Assembly (NCBI GenBank): GCA_023442465.1
Contig: JAEZZQ010000030.1
Location: 186,001 to 250,000, forward strand
DNA from: Bacillota bacterium
GTDB taxonomy: Bacteria > Bacillota > Clostridia > Lachnospirales > Lachnospiraceae
Length of the DNA stretch: 64,000 nt
Direction: 5' to 3'
Each line of letters starts with the position of its first letter. Position 1 is the stretch's first letter. The notes beneath the pieces were generated by a model that saw only the letters and a list, made by a program, of their open reading frames with translations, was not told the origin of the DNA and made no database searches. Positions 25,966 through 34,847 of the stretch are shown piece by piece. The position numbers and the translations under genes are program-made.

Positions 25966-27345
25966 ATGATAAAAGTTTCAATTATTGTACCAGTATATAA
26001 CACCTCATTATATTTAGAAGAATGTCTGCAAAGCCTCGTATCTCAAACATTGCAGGATATAGAAATTATATGTATTAATGATGGTTCGACCGATGAGTCA
26101 CCTGATATTTTAAGGCGGTTTTCTGAAAAATATTCGAATATTGCAGTGATTGATAAGCCGAATACCGGATATGGTAATACAATGAATATCGGCATAGATG
26201 CAGCAAAAGGAGAATACATAGGTATTGTTGAAAGTGATGATTTCGCTTCGCCTGAGATGTTTGAAGAACTGTATGAATTAGGAAAGAGAAATGAGGCAGA
26301 AATCGTAAAGTCTAATTTTTATGAATACAATGAAGATCGGAAAATATTTAGTGGATATAGAGAGATATTGAAGCAATGCAAGTATGATGAAGTATTTATG
26401 CCTATGGAAGACAATGCTGTTTTTTTCGCTCATATATGCATTTGGAGTGCAATTTATAAGCGAAGCTTTTTGAAGGATAATGACATAAAGCTTAATGAAA
26501 CAAAAGGTGCATCTTATCAGGATGTATCGTTTAATTTCAAAGTTTTAGCGCTTACAAAGCGTATGGTACTTACGAGAAAAGCATATATGTATTACAGGAC
26601 TGACAGCTGGTATTCTTCTGTTAACAGTATTGAGAAAATATACTGTATATGTGACGAATATAATGAAGTAGAAAAATTTATTGATAAATGTGAGCCCGCT
26701 ATGAAACAAAAGCTGGAAGAACTGGCGACAACTCTTAAGATTAAGGGATATCTTTGGAATTATCAGAGGCTTGCTTCTGCTTTTCAATATACATTCTTAC
26801 AAAAGATAATAGAAGACTTTAAAGAAGATGATAAAAAAGGAAGAATTAAAAAAGAATTATGGGACGAAGATTTATGGATTGATATACAAGAAATACTTGG
26901 GGACGGAAACCGTTATTTTTATAGGACGGCGAAAGATTTTAAGGATGACCGTATGGATGTGTCCATGAAATTAGTCAATCTTTCAATATGCAGAAAAGGG
27001 CTGATAGAGACTATTAGTGGTTATGATCAGATTATAATATATGGTGCTGGAATTCTGGCTGATAAGATTATAGAGGAGTTGATGAACGAGGAAATAAATA
27101 TTATGGCTATTGCTGTTACAAATGTGGAAGGAAATCCATCAGATATTAGAAATATTCCCGTACACACGATAGATGAGCTGGTAAGCTACAAAGATAATGC
27201 GCTTATTATGGTGGCAGTGCAAGAAAAAAGCCAATATGAGATATTGAGAAAATTGCAGACGTTAGGATTCCAAAAGATTATAGCTCTGCAAGGTAATTTA
27301 AAGGAATGTTTGCTGAATGAGCAATTAAGAGAATATGAATTTTAA
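25966..27345 (+). CDS. GT2 glycosyltransferase with C-terminal Rossmann module
   Basis: 459 residues. The GT2 domain at 1-220 is canonical: KVSIIVPVYNTSLYLEECL, IICINDGSTDESPDIL, GYGNTMNIGIDAAKGEYI and VESDDFA as the DxD-type motif. A helical middle region follows, then the module from about residue 345: YDQIIIYGAGILADKIIEEL, NIRNIPVHTIDELV in outline, and ALIMVAVQEKSQYE. AGGAGA precedes the ATG by 6 bases. Base composition begins to rise toward that of the following genes. Confidence 0.88.
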   Translation: MIKVSIIVPVYNTSLYLEECLQSLVSQTLQDIEIICINDGSTDESPDILRRFSEKYSNIAVIDKPNTGYGNTMNIGIDAAKGEYIGIVESDDFASPEMFEELYELGKRNEAEIVKSNFYEYNEDRKIFSGYREILKQCKYDEVFMPMEDNAVFFAHICIWSAIYKRSFLKDNDIKLNETKGASYQDVSFNFKVLALTKRMVLTRKAYMYYRTDSWYSSVNSIEKIYCICDEYNEVEKFIDKCEPAMKQKLEELATTLKIKGYLWNYQRLASAFQYTFLQKIIEDFKEDDKKGRIKKELWDEDLWIDIQEILGDGNRYFYRTAKDFKDDRMDVSMKLVNLSICRKGLIETISGYDQIIIYGAGILADKIIEELMNEEINIMAIAVTNVEGNPSDIRNIPVHTIDELVSYKDNALIMVAVQEKSQYEILRKLQTLGFQKIIALQGNLKECLLNEQLREYEF

Positions 27346-27382
27346 TGTTTCTGAAGGGCGATGGTAGAAAAGAGGGTTAAAA

Positions 27383-29896
27383 ATGCGTAGCCGAATAAAA
27401 GAAGAAATGCTAGCATTATTAGACAGTATGCTGGAATCCCATAGAATAATTTTGCGTACAGAGGATAAAGGGGAGATACTGGATTTACTTGAGGACTGCC
27501 AGCAGGCTGCCATAGTGGTAGGAGAAACAATGGAAAAGGAAGCTTCTGATCATAGAGAGATAGTCGGGCTTCTTGAGAAATATTGCGTCGAACTGTTTTT
27601 ATATGCCCAAAAGGATTCATTTGTTGAAGCCGATATAGGGCTAAACAGCCTGGCAGAGGCTGCTATAGATTTATTGCGTCAGATGCCGGTAACATATCAG
27701 GTGGTATTTATGCCCTATAAAGCTGCTATGTGGGACAGCTTGGAAAGTATATGGGAAGCGTGCAGAAGAGACGAAAGATGTGAATGCCTTGTAGTGCCGA
27801 TTCCTTATTTCGAATTAGATGCTGTGAATAAAAAAGTCATACCTTGTTATGATGGAGAACTGTTTCCTGAAGAAGTATCAGTTACATATTATAAGGACTT
27901 CTATTTGAGCCTTGAACGGCCAGATATTGTATATATTCATAATCCCTACGATGGGGATAACTATGTAACCAGTGTTCATCCGAGTTATTATTCTGATAAA
28001 TTGAAGCAGTATACCAGAAAATTAGTTTATGTTCCATATTATGTAACATCCGGTTTCTTCGATAAGAACCATTTGTGCTTGCCGGTTTGCCGCAATATGG
28101 ATTATATGATTATCCAATCGGAATATGCAAAAAGCATGTGCCGTGAGACTGCTTATTACGATAAAATATTACCACTAGGTTCGCCGAAGCTTGATAGGAT
28201 AATTGCGCTGCAGGGAAGAGAGAAAAATATTCCTGAGGAATGGCGTCCCATCATGGAAGGTAAAAAAGTATTAATGTTAAATACCAGCATTAATTGTTTG
28301 CTTAGTGATGATATTTACTTGCTGGAAAAGTTGAAGACTGTCTTTGAACTAGTAAAAAATAACAGAAAGATTGCTCTGCTGTGGCGTCCTCATCCTTTAT
28401 TGGAGGCAACTATGCAATCCATGCGTCCACAGCTGCTGCAGATTTATGCTCAGCTTCAAGAATATTTTGTGGAAAATGAGATAGGTATACTTGATAATAC
28501 TCCTGATATTACCAAGACTGTGGCTATTGCCGATGGATATTTGGGAGAAGAGGGGACTTCTGTCATTAACCTGTTTGGAGCTGCGGGAAAGCCCATATTC
28601 ATTCTCAATAATTATATAAAAAAGTGTTTACTTGTGAAAGAAAGAAAAAGGCTGCTCATTGCAGATATGGTAAAGGAGAAAGAGAAATCATACTTTACCT
28701 CCTCTCTTTGCAATGGTTTATTTGAATTGGATGAGAACACAAAAAAGGTGCATTATCTGGGCTGGGTAGAAACACAGCCCAGGTGGAGTAATACCTATTT
28801 TGGGTTGACAGCTGTAGAAAGGGAGATATATTTGTCACCTTTTGAATCGAATTGTTCAGTAACCTATCATTTGGATGAGAACAAATTTGAAGAGCTTGCT
28901 GTCGAAGGGGAAGAGGAAGCCTTTTTCTATAAATATGCAGTTTCGTATAAGCACAAAGTGTTTTATCTTTCGGCTGGAAAGAATATAATCCTTGAGTATG
29001 ATACAGAAAGCAATATTTATTTAAAGCATTGCTCTTGCATGGAACAGTTTGTAAACAGAGCAGAAATACAAGAGGTGATTTCCGGATATTTGGTATTAGA
29101 ACAGTCTCTATGGATTATAGCGTCCTACACTAATAAAATATTACAGTTTAATATGGAAGACGGTAGTTACATGTTCCACGTAATTGGTAAAGAAAATGAG
29201 GGTTATACCAGTATTGCGGCTGATAAGGACTGCTTATGGCTAGGTGAAGTGAATCAAGCAATGATAGTTAGGTGGAACCGGTTGACAGGGGACTCGGAAA
29301 ACTATACCATGCCTCATGGATTTCTATTGTGGACCGGACGTGGCGGAAGAAAATGTCCTCATGCTAAAATTATTGATATGGGAAAATGGATTATAACAGT
29401 TCCGGGGTTTGCCAATAAGATGATAAAACTAAATAAAGACACTGGTGTTTCTGCATTGCTTATATCGGATTTCTGGGAAAGCAGCGGAGAGTTAAACTGT
29501 TATCATCCGATGGCCAATTATACAGGTTGGTTTGCAGATAAAAAAAGCGAAGATACTCTCTGGGTGCAAAGAACCTGTGATGGGGCGGTAGCAATTGTAA
29601 ATGTTGAAGAAGAAGTGTATGAGATTTTTTATCCCGCCTTATCAGATGCAGACTATGATTTATTTTTAGGAGAGGAAGAAGGCTTTGAAAAGAGAAATAA
29701 GTGCTCTGGTTTCTTTAAAAAGGAAAGTAGATTCTTTTCTTTAGAAGAATTTATAGATGATGTAGCGGAGAATAGATTATCGGTTGTCAGAGAAAAGCAG
29801 ATACAAGAACTGTCTGCACTAGCAGCTAATCTGGATGGAACTTGTGGAATGAAGGTGCATGAATACCTGATGCAAGACTTAGATGCGGGAAACTAA
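27383..29896 (+). CDS. TagF-like transferase fused to a beta-propeller-like domain
   Basis: 837 residues. Residues about 100-430 look like a CDP-glycerol glycerophosphotransferase-type GT-B fold: VVFMPYKAAMWDSLESIW, YIHNPYDG, LPLGSPKLDRI, LLWRPHPLLEA and EEGTSVINLFGAAGKPIFIL. From about residue 450 to 780 the protein is a series of short beta-rich units with paired aromatic and Asp residues (VFYLSAGKNIILEYD, WIIASYTNKILQFN, LWLGEVNQAMIVRWN, WIITVPGFANKMIKLN), typical of a propeller without a WD signature. The propeller may hold the acceptor glycan. There is no signal peptide. The combination is unusual; a lytic role is not suggested. Confidence 0.75.
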   Translation: MRSRIKEEMLALLDSMLESHRIILRTEDKGEILDLLEDCQQAAIVVGETMEKEASDHREIVGLLEKYCVELFLYAQKDSFVEADIGLNSLAEAAIDLLRQMPVTYQVVFMPYKAAMWDSLESIWEACRRDERCECLVVPIPYFELDAVNKKVIPCYDGELFPEEVSVTYYKDFYLSLERPDIVYIHNPYDGDNYVTSVHPSYYSDKLKQYTRKLVYVPYYVTSGFFDKNHLCLPVCRNMDYMIIQSEYAKSMCRETAYYDKILPLGSPKLDRIIALQGREKNIPEEWRPIMEGKKVLMLNTSINCLLSDDIYLLEKLKTVFELVKNNRKIALLWRPHPLLEATMQSMRPQLLQIYAQLQEYFVENEIGILDNTPDITKTVAIADGYLGEEGTSVINLFGAAGKPIFILNNYIKKCLLVKERKRLLIADMVKEKEKSYFTSSLCNGLFELDENTKKVHYLGWVETQPRWSNTYFGLTAVEREIYLSPFESNCSVTYHLDENKFEELAVEGEEEAFFYKYAVSYKHKVFYLSAGKNIILEYDTESNIYLKHCSCMEQFVNRAEIQEVISGYLVLEQSLWIIASYTNKILQFNMEDGSYMFHVIGKENEGYTSIAADKDCLWLGEVNQAMIVRWNRLTGDSENYTMPHGFLLWTGRGGRKCPHAKIIDMGKWIITVPGFANKMIKLNKDTGVSALLISDFWESSGELNCYHPMANYTGWFADKKSEDTLWVQRTCDGAVAIVNVEEEVYEIFYPALSDADYDLFLGEEEGFEKRNKCSGFFKKESRFFSLEEFIDDVAENRLSVVREKQIQELSALAANLDGTCGMKVHEYLMQDLDAGN

Positions 29897-29940
29897 GTGT
29901 ATTATTGAGTGATAAAAAAATAATTCTACAGGAGTAAGAT

Positions 29941-32178
29941 ATGGACGCAGATAAGATAGTTTGGGAGTACCCTAAAGGATTACTTAATTGGTACAATTTT
30001 TCACAGGAGGGAAAAGTACTTTGCATAGAAGATGCAGAAAGCAGCATTACAGAGCTTTTAATGGAGAAATGTAAAGAGGTTACTCGCTTATGCAGCAGCG
30101 CTTCTTTAGAAGCGGAGTTTCTGAGCCATTATAGAGGTGATTTTGATTATATTGTCGCAATAGGGATGATAGAAAGCATTGCTGATCCTATACCGGCTCT
30201 TTCTGCATGGCACGGTTTATTGAAACATCACGGAAGGTTGCTTCTTGGTATGGATAACCGATTGGGATTACGTTATTTCTGTGGAGATAGGGACCCCTTT
30301 ACTAACCGAAACTTTGATGGAATTGAGAATTATCGCAGGGTTCTTAAGCGCGATAGGGAGAATCTGCGGGGGCGTAATTATTCCAAAGAGGAAATCTGCA
30401 ATATACTTAGTTTGTCAGGATGGACAAACAGGAAATTTTATTCGGTGCTTCCGAATCTGGAGCTACCTCAGTTAATTTATGCGGAGGATTATCTGCCGGC
30501 AGAAGAATTAGCTGTCAGGCTTTTTCCCATGTACAGAAATCCGGATTCTGTATTTTTGGAAGAGGAATTTTTGTATACGGATCTTATTAAAAACGGAATG
30601 TTCCACACAATGGCCAATTCTTTTTTTATAGAATGTTCAAAGGACAATTCATTTGAAAATGTGAAGCATGTTACAGTTTCCATGGATAGAGATAGGGAGA
30701 ATGCCATGGCAACGATTATTCGGGATAATAGCATTGTAGAGAAACGTGCTTTATACGATGAGGGGAAAGAAAAATTACACAAGCTCAAGGAAAATGAGGA
30801 AGATCTAAGGGCTCATGGCTTGAATGTTTTAGAAGGAGAGTGTGGTAATGATTCTTACACCATGCCTTACATGAGCAGCGAAATATTAGCAGTTTACCTT
30901 CGCAGGCTGGCAAAAGAGGATTTGGATAAGTTCAAAGAAGAGATAGATAAATTTCGAGATGTTATCTTACAATCTTCCGAACACATACTGTCTGGAGAGC
31001 AGCAGCGAGAACAGGGGGTTTTACTAAAACGAGGATATTTGGATTTAGTCCCCCTCAATTGTTTCTATGATGATGGGAAATATATTTTTTATGATCAGGA
31101 ATTCTATGAAGAAAATTACCCGGCCAATGTTATTATTTATAGGGCGATTGAGATAATTTATATGGGTAACTTGGAATTAGAAGCAATGCTCCCAAGAAAA
31201 TACTTTTGGGAGAAGTATGGTTTGGATGCACATTTGGAGACATGGAGAAGAATGGCAACGGAATTCACGTTAAAGTTAAGAAACCAACGGGAACTAAGGA
31301 GCTTCAACGAAAAATTTCAACGTAATATGGAGATTATTCACACAAACAGACAGAGAATAAATTATTCGGCCTCAGAATATCAGAGAATATTTGTGGATTT
31401 ATTCCGTAATGCGGAGAATAAAAAGATTATTTTATTTGGCTCGGGAAATTTTACAAAACGGTTTCTGTCACAATTTAAAGGACAATATGAAATTCATGCG
31501 ATAGTAGATAATGACCAGTCCAAGTGGGGGACAAAAATAGAAGAAATTGATATTCTATCTCCTAAAATCATAGAGGAGATACCGAAAGAAGAGCGCAGGG
31601 TTATTATTTGTATTAAAAATTACGTTGCTATTGTATATCAACTACAGCAAATGGGAGTAACGGAATATTGTATATATGATAATAATGTGGAATATTCCAG
31701 AAGACAGGAAGTTATACCAGTTTCCACAAAAAATAAAGCTTTGTCACCGAAAAAGTATCATATCGGTTATGTTGCAGGAGTATTTGATTTATTTCATATA
31801 GGGCATTTGAATATATTTAAAAGGGCTAAGGAACAATGCGATTACTTAATTGTAGGGGTAGTGCCTGATGAAAGCGTCAGGAAGAATAAGAAAACGGAGC
31901 CGTTTATTCCATTTAATGAAAGAATAGAGTTAGTCCGTTCCTGCAAATATGTAGATGAAGCAGTTGAGATACCTTTTAATTATGGGGCAACCAGAGAAGC
32001 GTATAGGATGTACCACTTTGATTGTCAGTTCTCAGGAAGTGATTATATGGATAATCCTGATTGGTTAGGAGAAAAAACCTTTTTGGAAAAGCAAGGGGCA
32101 GACTTGGTATTTTTTCCATATACAGAGGGAACCAGTTCGACAAAATTAAAGAGTATAATAGAAAAGTCTTTATTGTAA
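29941..32178 (+). CDS. Four-part enzyme: methyltransferase-like, kinase-like, Rossmann module, cytidylyltransferase
   Basis: 745 residues. Residues 1-200 resemble a class I methyltransferase (FDYIVAIGMIESIADPIPAL), but the glycine-rich SAM loop is replaced by VLCIEDAESS. Residues about 230-480 resemble a choline-kinase/aminoglycoside-kinase fold, with D368 and N373 in DLVPLN and D385/E387 in YDQEF at the catalytic positions. Residues 492-595 are the recurrent module (IILFGSGNFTKRFL, IVDNDQSKWGTKIE). Residues 605-745 are a TagD-like cytidylyltransferase (GVFDLFHIGH with H619/H622, and YTEGTSST). WbdD methyltransferase-kinases are the nearest known logic for the N-terminal half. It may phosphorylate and then CDP-activate a headgroup. 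Confidence 0.8.
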   Translation: MDADKIVWEYPKGLLNWYNFSQEGKVLCIEDAESSITELLMEKCKEVTRLCSSASLEAEFLSHYRGDFDYIVAIGMIESIADPIPALSAWHGLLKHHGRLLLGMDNRLGLRYFCGDRDPFTNRNFDGIENYRRVLKRDRENLRGRNYSKEEICNILSLSGWTNRKFYSVLPNLELPQLIYAEDYLPAEELAVRLFPMYRNPDSVFLEEEFLYTDLIKNGMFHTMANSFFIECSKDNSFENVKHVTVSMDRDRENAMATIIRDNSIVEKRALYDEGKEKLHKLKENEEDLRAHGLNVLEGECGNDSYTMPYMSSEILAVYLRRLAKEDLDKFKEEIDKFRDVILQSSEHILSGEQQREQGVLLKRGYLDLVPLNCFYDDGKYIFYDQEFYEENYPANVIIYRAIEIIYMGNLELEAMLPRKYFWEKYGLDAHLETWRRMATEFTLKLRNQRELRSFNEKFQRNMEIIHTNRQRINYSASEYQRIFVDLFRNAENKKIILFGSGNFTKRFLSQFKGQYEIHAIVDNDQSKWGTKIEEIDILSPKIIEEIPKEERRVIICIKNYVAIVYQLQQMGVTEYCIYDNNVEYSRRQEVIPVSTKNKALSPKKYHIGYVAGVFDLFHIGHLNIFKRAKEQCDYLIVGVVPDESVRKNKKTEPFIPFNERIELVRSCKYVDEAVEIPFNYGATREAYRMYHFDCQFSGSDYMDNPDWLGEKTFLEKQGADLVFFPYTEGTSSTKLKSIIEKSLL

Positions 32179-32227
32179 AAGCTCTGGATAGATATATGTG
32201 GAACGTTCTATGGAATACAAAGCTTTT
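32177..32227. terminator. Possible shared hairpin between convergent genes
   Basis: AAAAGCT (32177-32183) and AGCTTTT (32221-32227) form an inverted repeat around the stop codons of two convergent genes, with an inner ATAGA/TCTAT pairing. The stem is interrupted and the loop is long, so this is a weak two-way terminator candidate. Confidence 0.3.
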
Positions 32228-33545
32228 CGTATTCAGCCAAGATGGCCTGACGATTGGAAACGATATCCTCTACGTTCAAATGTGAGAAAGCAGCATCTAA
32301 GCTATAACCGGTGCAAAGAGGAATGCAGGATACATTGTGCAGGTAGCTTTCGAATTCCATATCGTTAAGGTTGGAGGAAAAAATCCGGACGACTATTTCA
32401 GGTGTTAATTGATCAAAGACCTTTTGACTGGGCTGGTTGAAAATAATGTTTTTCATAATACTCAGACTTTCTGTATAGTATTCGTTTTGAAAATGTGCAC
32501 CTTGTATATTTTCCCATTTGTTTTCATCCCCAATGAAATACTTGGTAAGATCAATGACATAAGGCTGATATTTTTCTATCACATAATCTTCTAACTGCCT
32601 GACAAGATAATTATAGTGATAATTCGCCTGAAATGGTTGCATAAATACAGCCGGAACAGGCTGAACATGGAACTTCTTGTCAATATAATGTGAAACTGCC
32701 TGAAAACGATTCAATATAATGTGGTTGCAGTCAAATATCTTCAATACTTCCTGAAAGAATAAATCCACATAGGGATAATACAAAGAGGGTGAAATATCTT
32801 TCCAATGAAACAGACCAATATCTGAAATGTGCTTGCGGAAAAGATTAGTATTAAGAAATTCGTGTGCACAGGTGCTGAATGGAATATTATTAAAAATAGC
32901 GTGCTCAATCTGAAAATCAAAAAAGTCTAATACTAAGTAATCGCTTTTTCCTTCTGACAGTAAAGAAAGAGTACTTTTATTCAATGCCTGCCTTAGCGCA
33001 TGAATTCTTGAAGTATCCCACAACTCGGAGGCGGGAATGGAATCTATCTCCTCCGTCAAAAAAGGGACGGGCATCATGCAGCATATAATATTATTCTTGT
33101 CAAAAAAGTGCTGCATTTTCAGATATGAGTTGACAGTTCCGTGCTGTGTCAGACTTCCGTTTATAAAGGGGACTCTGGATACACAGCTGCCGATAATATC
33201 AAGAGAATATTCATTTTGGGCAGGACAAACGGTATCTTTTAAAGGTAGTATAGAATCTTCTAATAATATCATTCCTCTTTGCATGATGTTGGTGAAGGTA
33301 GTGTGGTTTTCGGATAGACTGGCGGAATAAAGCAGTTCACAATACTCCTCAAGAGCACTTATTTCTGAGAGATATTGCCCGTGAAAGGACTCCAACTCAG
33401 TTCCGATTCGTACAGCTAGTTTTTGGAGCAATTCTAATTTCAGAGGCGTATCGGAACTGGAATAACCATTACTTTTAATCAGGTGGCTGTATTTTATCAG
33501 ATTATCAATGCTATTGCAGAAATAATCATATGTTTCTATATGCAA
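32208..33545 (-). CDS. DUF6270-like protein
   Basis: 445 residues. An alpha-helical N-terminal part (1-105) precedes LDIIGSCVSRVPF, the opening signature of the DUF6270 group, which looks like an SGNH-hydrolase-type nucleophile loop (GSC with Arg). Later parts carry DYLVLDFFDFQ, HIILNRFQAV and QGAHFQNEYY, the last a plausible catalytic-His region. DUF6270 genes often lie in polysaccharide loci, where an acyl-transfer or esterase role has been suggested; function here is not shown. It starts at TTG 33545 after a GAGG site. It is convergent with the 745-residue fusion gene. Confidence 0.7.
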   Translation of the reverse strand: MHIETYDYFCNSIDNLIKYSHLIKSNGYSSSDTPLKLELLQKLAVRIGTELESFHGQYLSEISALEEYCELLYSASLSENHTTFTNIMQRGMILLEDSILPLKDTVCPAQNEYSLDIIGSCVSRVPFINGSLTQHGTVNSYLKMQHFFDKNNIICCMMPVPFLTEEIDSIPASELWDTSRIHALRQALNKSTLSLLSEGKSDYLVLDFFDFQIEHAIFNNIPFSTCAHEFLNTNLFRKHISDIGLFHWKDISPSLYYPYVDLFFQEVLKIFDCNHIILNRFQAVSHYIDKKFHVQPVPAVFMQPFQANYHYNYLVRQLEDYVIEKYQPYVIDLTKYFIGDENKWENIQGAHFQNEYYTESLSIMKNIIFNQPSQKVFDQLTPEIVVRIFSSNLNDMEFESYLHNVSCIPLCTGYSLDAAFSHLNVEDIVSNRQAILAEYEKLCIP

Positions 33546-33716
33546 TTTACTGTACCTCGTTTCCTAATATTAACTGAAAGCTTTATTCCTTTACGGACAC
33601 GTTTCTTATATAGGAGGAAATACTGCTGGCAGTCCAGTCCGTAAATTAATGCATAAATATATTATAGTCAATAACTTAGGCTTTTACAAGACGTAAGAAA
33701 ATGAAGCCGTAGCTTA

Positions 33717-33956
33717 TCAATGTTTACTATTCGGCATATAATTTTGTTGTAACAGTTCATGCATAGGTAAAATAGATTCTGCGTCATACATTGCATAGGG
33801 ATATATAGTATTGGAGATTATTTTGCAGTAGTCTAGCTCAAGGGCAGGATACAGGTGATTACAGAAGGGACTATGATAGTTTACATATTCACGGTAAGAC
33901 AAAAATTTCTGTTTGCTTTTTGATAAGTCAATTTTATGATCAGAATAATGGAATGG
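33717..33956 (-). pseudogene. Possible C-terminal remnant of a lost gene
   Basis: An open stretch of about 80 codons runs from after a TAA at 33957-33959 to a stop at 33717, with no ATG in its first two thirds and no ribosome site before the in-frame TTG at 33902. The encoded residues are not low-complexity (SYREYVNYHSPFCNHLYP, then PYAMYDAESILPMHELL) and read like the tail of a real protein. The rest of the 33546-34040 gap is AT-rich with nothing I can assign. This could equally be chance. Confidence 0.25.
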
Positions 33957-34040
33957 TTATAAGAACGAACAATACAAAAAATTACAATAATTTTTACAAG
34001 TCGTTTTGGCAATTCACACAAACACGAAAGGATAAAAAAC

Positions 34041-34403
34041 ATGGAGCAATTAAGAGAAGAGCAAAAAGAAGCATTACAAGTAGCCAGGGATTATTTAGTA
34101 AAATTAATTGCAGGGATGGAAAGTCTCGTACCTGAACTAAAAGGTAGGAAAAAGGACGATACCGATGATTTCCTGAAGCAGTGCTTAGATGGACTGAACT
34201 GGGTAATACAGGTTTATAACAGAACCTCGAACTTCATTAATGAAGGTAAGGTTCGAATTGTGAAGGCAGAAGTAAACAACAGTATTTTGCACTTCAATGA
34301 GGCGATGCAAAGCAAGGACGACAAGAAGATAGCCTTATCCTTAGAAAAGGATATTATCGTATTTCTGCATAATTTGTCGAAGGCGATTGATGAAGTGCTG
34401 TAA
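34041..34403 (+). CDS. Small helical protein of unknown function
   Basis: 120 residues, predicted almost entirely alpha-helical, acidic-basic mixed, with no signal peptide and no Cys-rich motif. AAAGGA lies about 9 bases before the ATG. The length and all-helical form are like secretion chaperones such as FliS, but I see no FliS signature, so that is only a resemblance. It sits alone between the reverse DUF6270-like gene and a probable small-RNA unit, at the boundary of the two glycan loci. Confidence 0.7.
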   Translation: MEQLREEQKEALQVARDYLVKLIAGMESLVPELKGRKKDDTDDFLKQCLDGLNWVIQVYNRTSNFINEGKVRIVKAEVNNSILHFNEAMQSKDDKKIALSLEKDIIVFLHNLSKAIDEVL

Positions 34404-34489
34404 AAGCTCTCTTATGTGCAGCTTTTATGTCGAAATTTATAACTTAAAATAAAAAATGTGAAAAAATGACAAAAAAAATAAAAAAAGTA

Positions 34490-34518
34490 TTTACTTTTTA
34501 GAAAATGTGTAGTATACT
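34490..34518 (+). promoter_or_regulatory. Sigma-A promoter of a candidate small RNA
   Basis: TTTACT (34490-34495), 17-base spacer, TATACT (34513-34518). No credible protein gene follows before the terminator at 34649. Confidence 0.5.
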
Positions 34519-34524
34519 TACAAT

Positions 34525-34684
34525 CGTGAGAAGGTAATAAATGGTAATTTGCTTATGCGTAAAGAATATCTTTTGATACTAAAGTGTAAAAGGGGAATTT
34601 ATATAAGATTAGTATGGAAGTGTATATTTTGTATAAGCTAATTATAAGTCCCATAGGAACTGTAAGGTTTCCTATGGGATTTTT
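34525..34684 (+). ncRNA. Candidate small RNA or orphan leader
   Basis: The stretch between a good promoter (34490-34518) and a strong terminator (34649-34684) is about 160 bases and holds no convincing gene. GAGAAGG followed by an ATG could encode an 11-residue peptide. A 50-codon hydrophobic frame from ATG 34614 runs through the terminator and is unlikely to be real. No known riboswitch class was recognised. The next gene downstream is on the opposite strand, so this is not simply its leader. Confidence 0.4.
34649..34684. terminator. Strong intrinsic terminator
   Basis: TCCCATAGGAA and TTCCTATGGGA form a perfect 11-bp stem (34649-34659 with 34669-34679), followed by TTTTT. It ends the candidate small RNA on the plus strand. 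The A-poor left flank makes use on the minus strand less likely. Confidence 0.8.
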
Positions 34685-34847
34685 CATAACAGGCTTTTTG
34701 TCAGTACTTTGGGTCCGGTTGATTTTAGGAATCCTACACTTTTATTCGATAATATTCTCATAATATACAGAAGTTATCATTCATCATATAGGTGATATCA
34801 GTTGAATAATATTTGGTAAATGAAAATATCAAAAACAAAGAAGCTCC

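Noticed and set aside
30245..30475. Alternative-frame plus-strand frame inside the four-module gene
   Set aside because: The main frame continues with recognisable motifs on both sides; no frameshift is needed.
34614..34766. A 50-codon hydrophobic frame starting ATG 34614
   Set aside because: It runs through a perfect terminator hairpin and its nearest purine-rich site is about 20 bases away.
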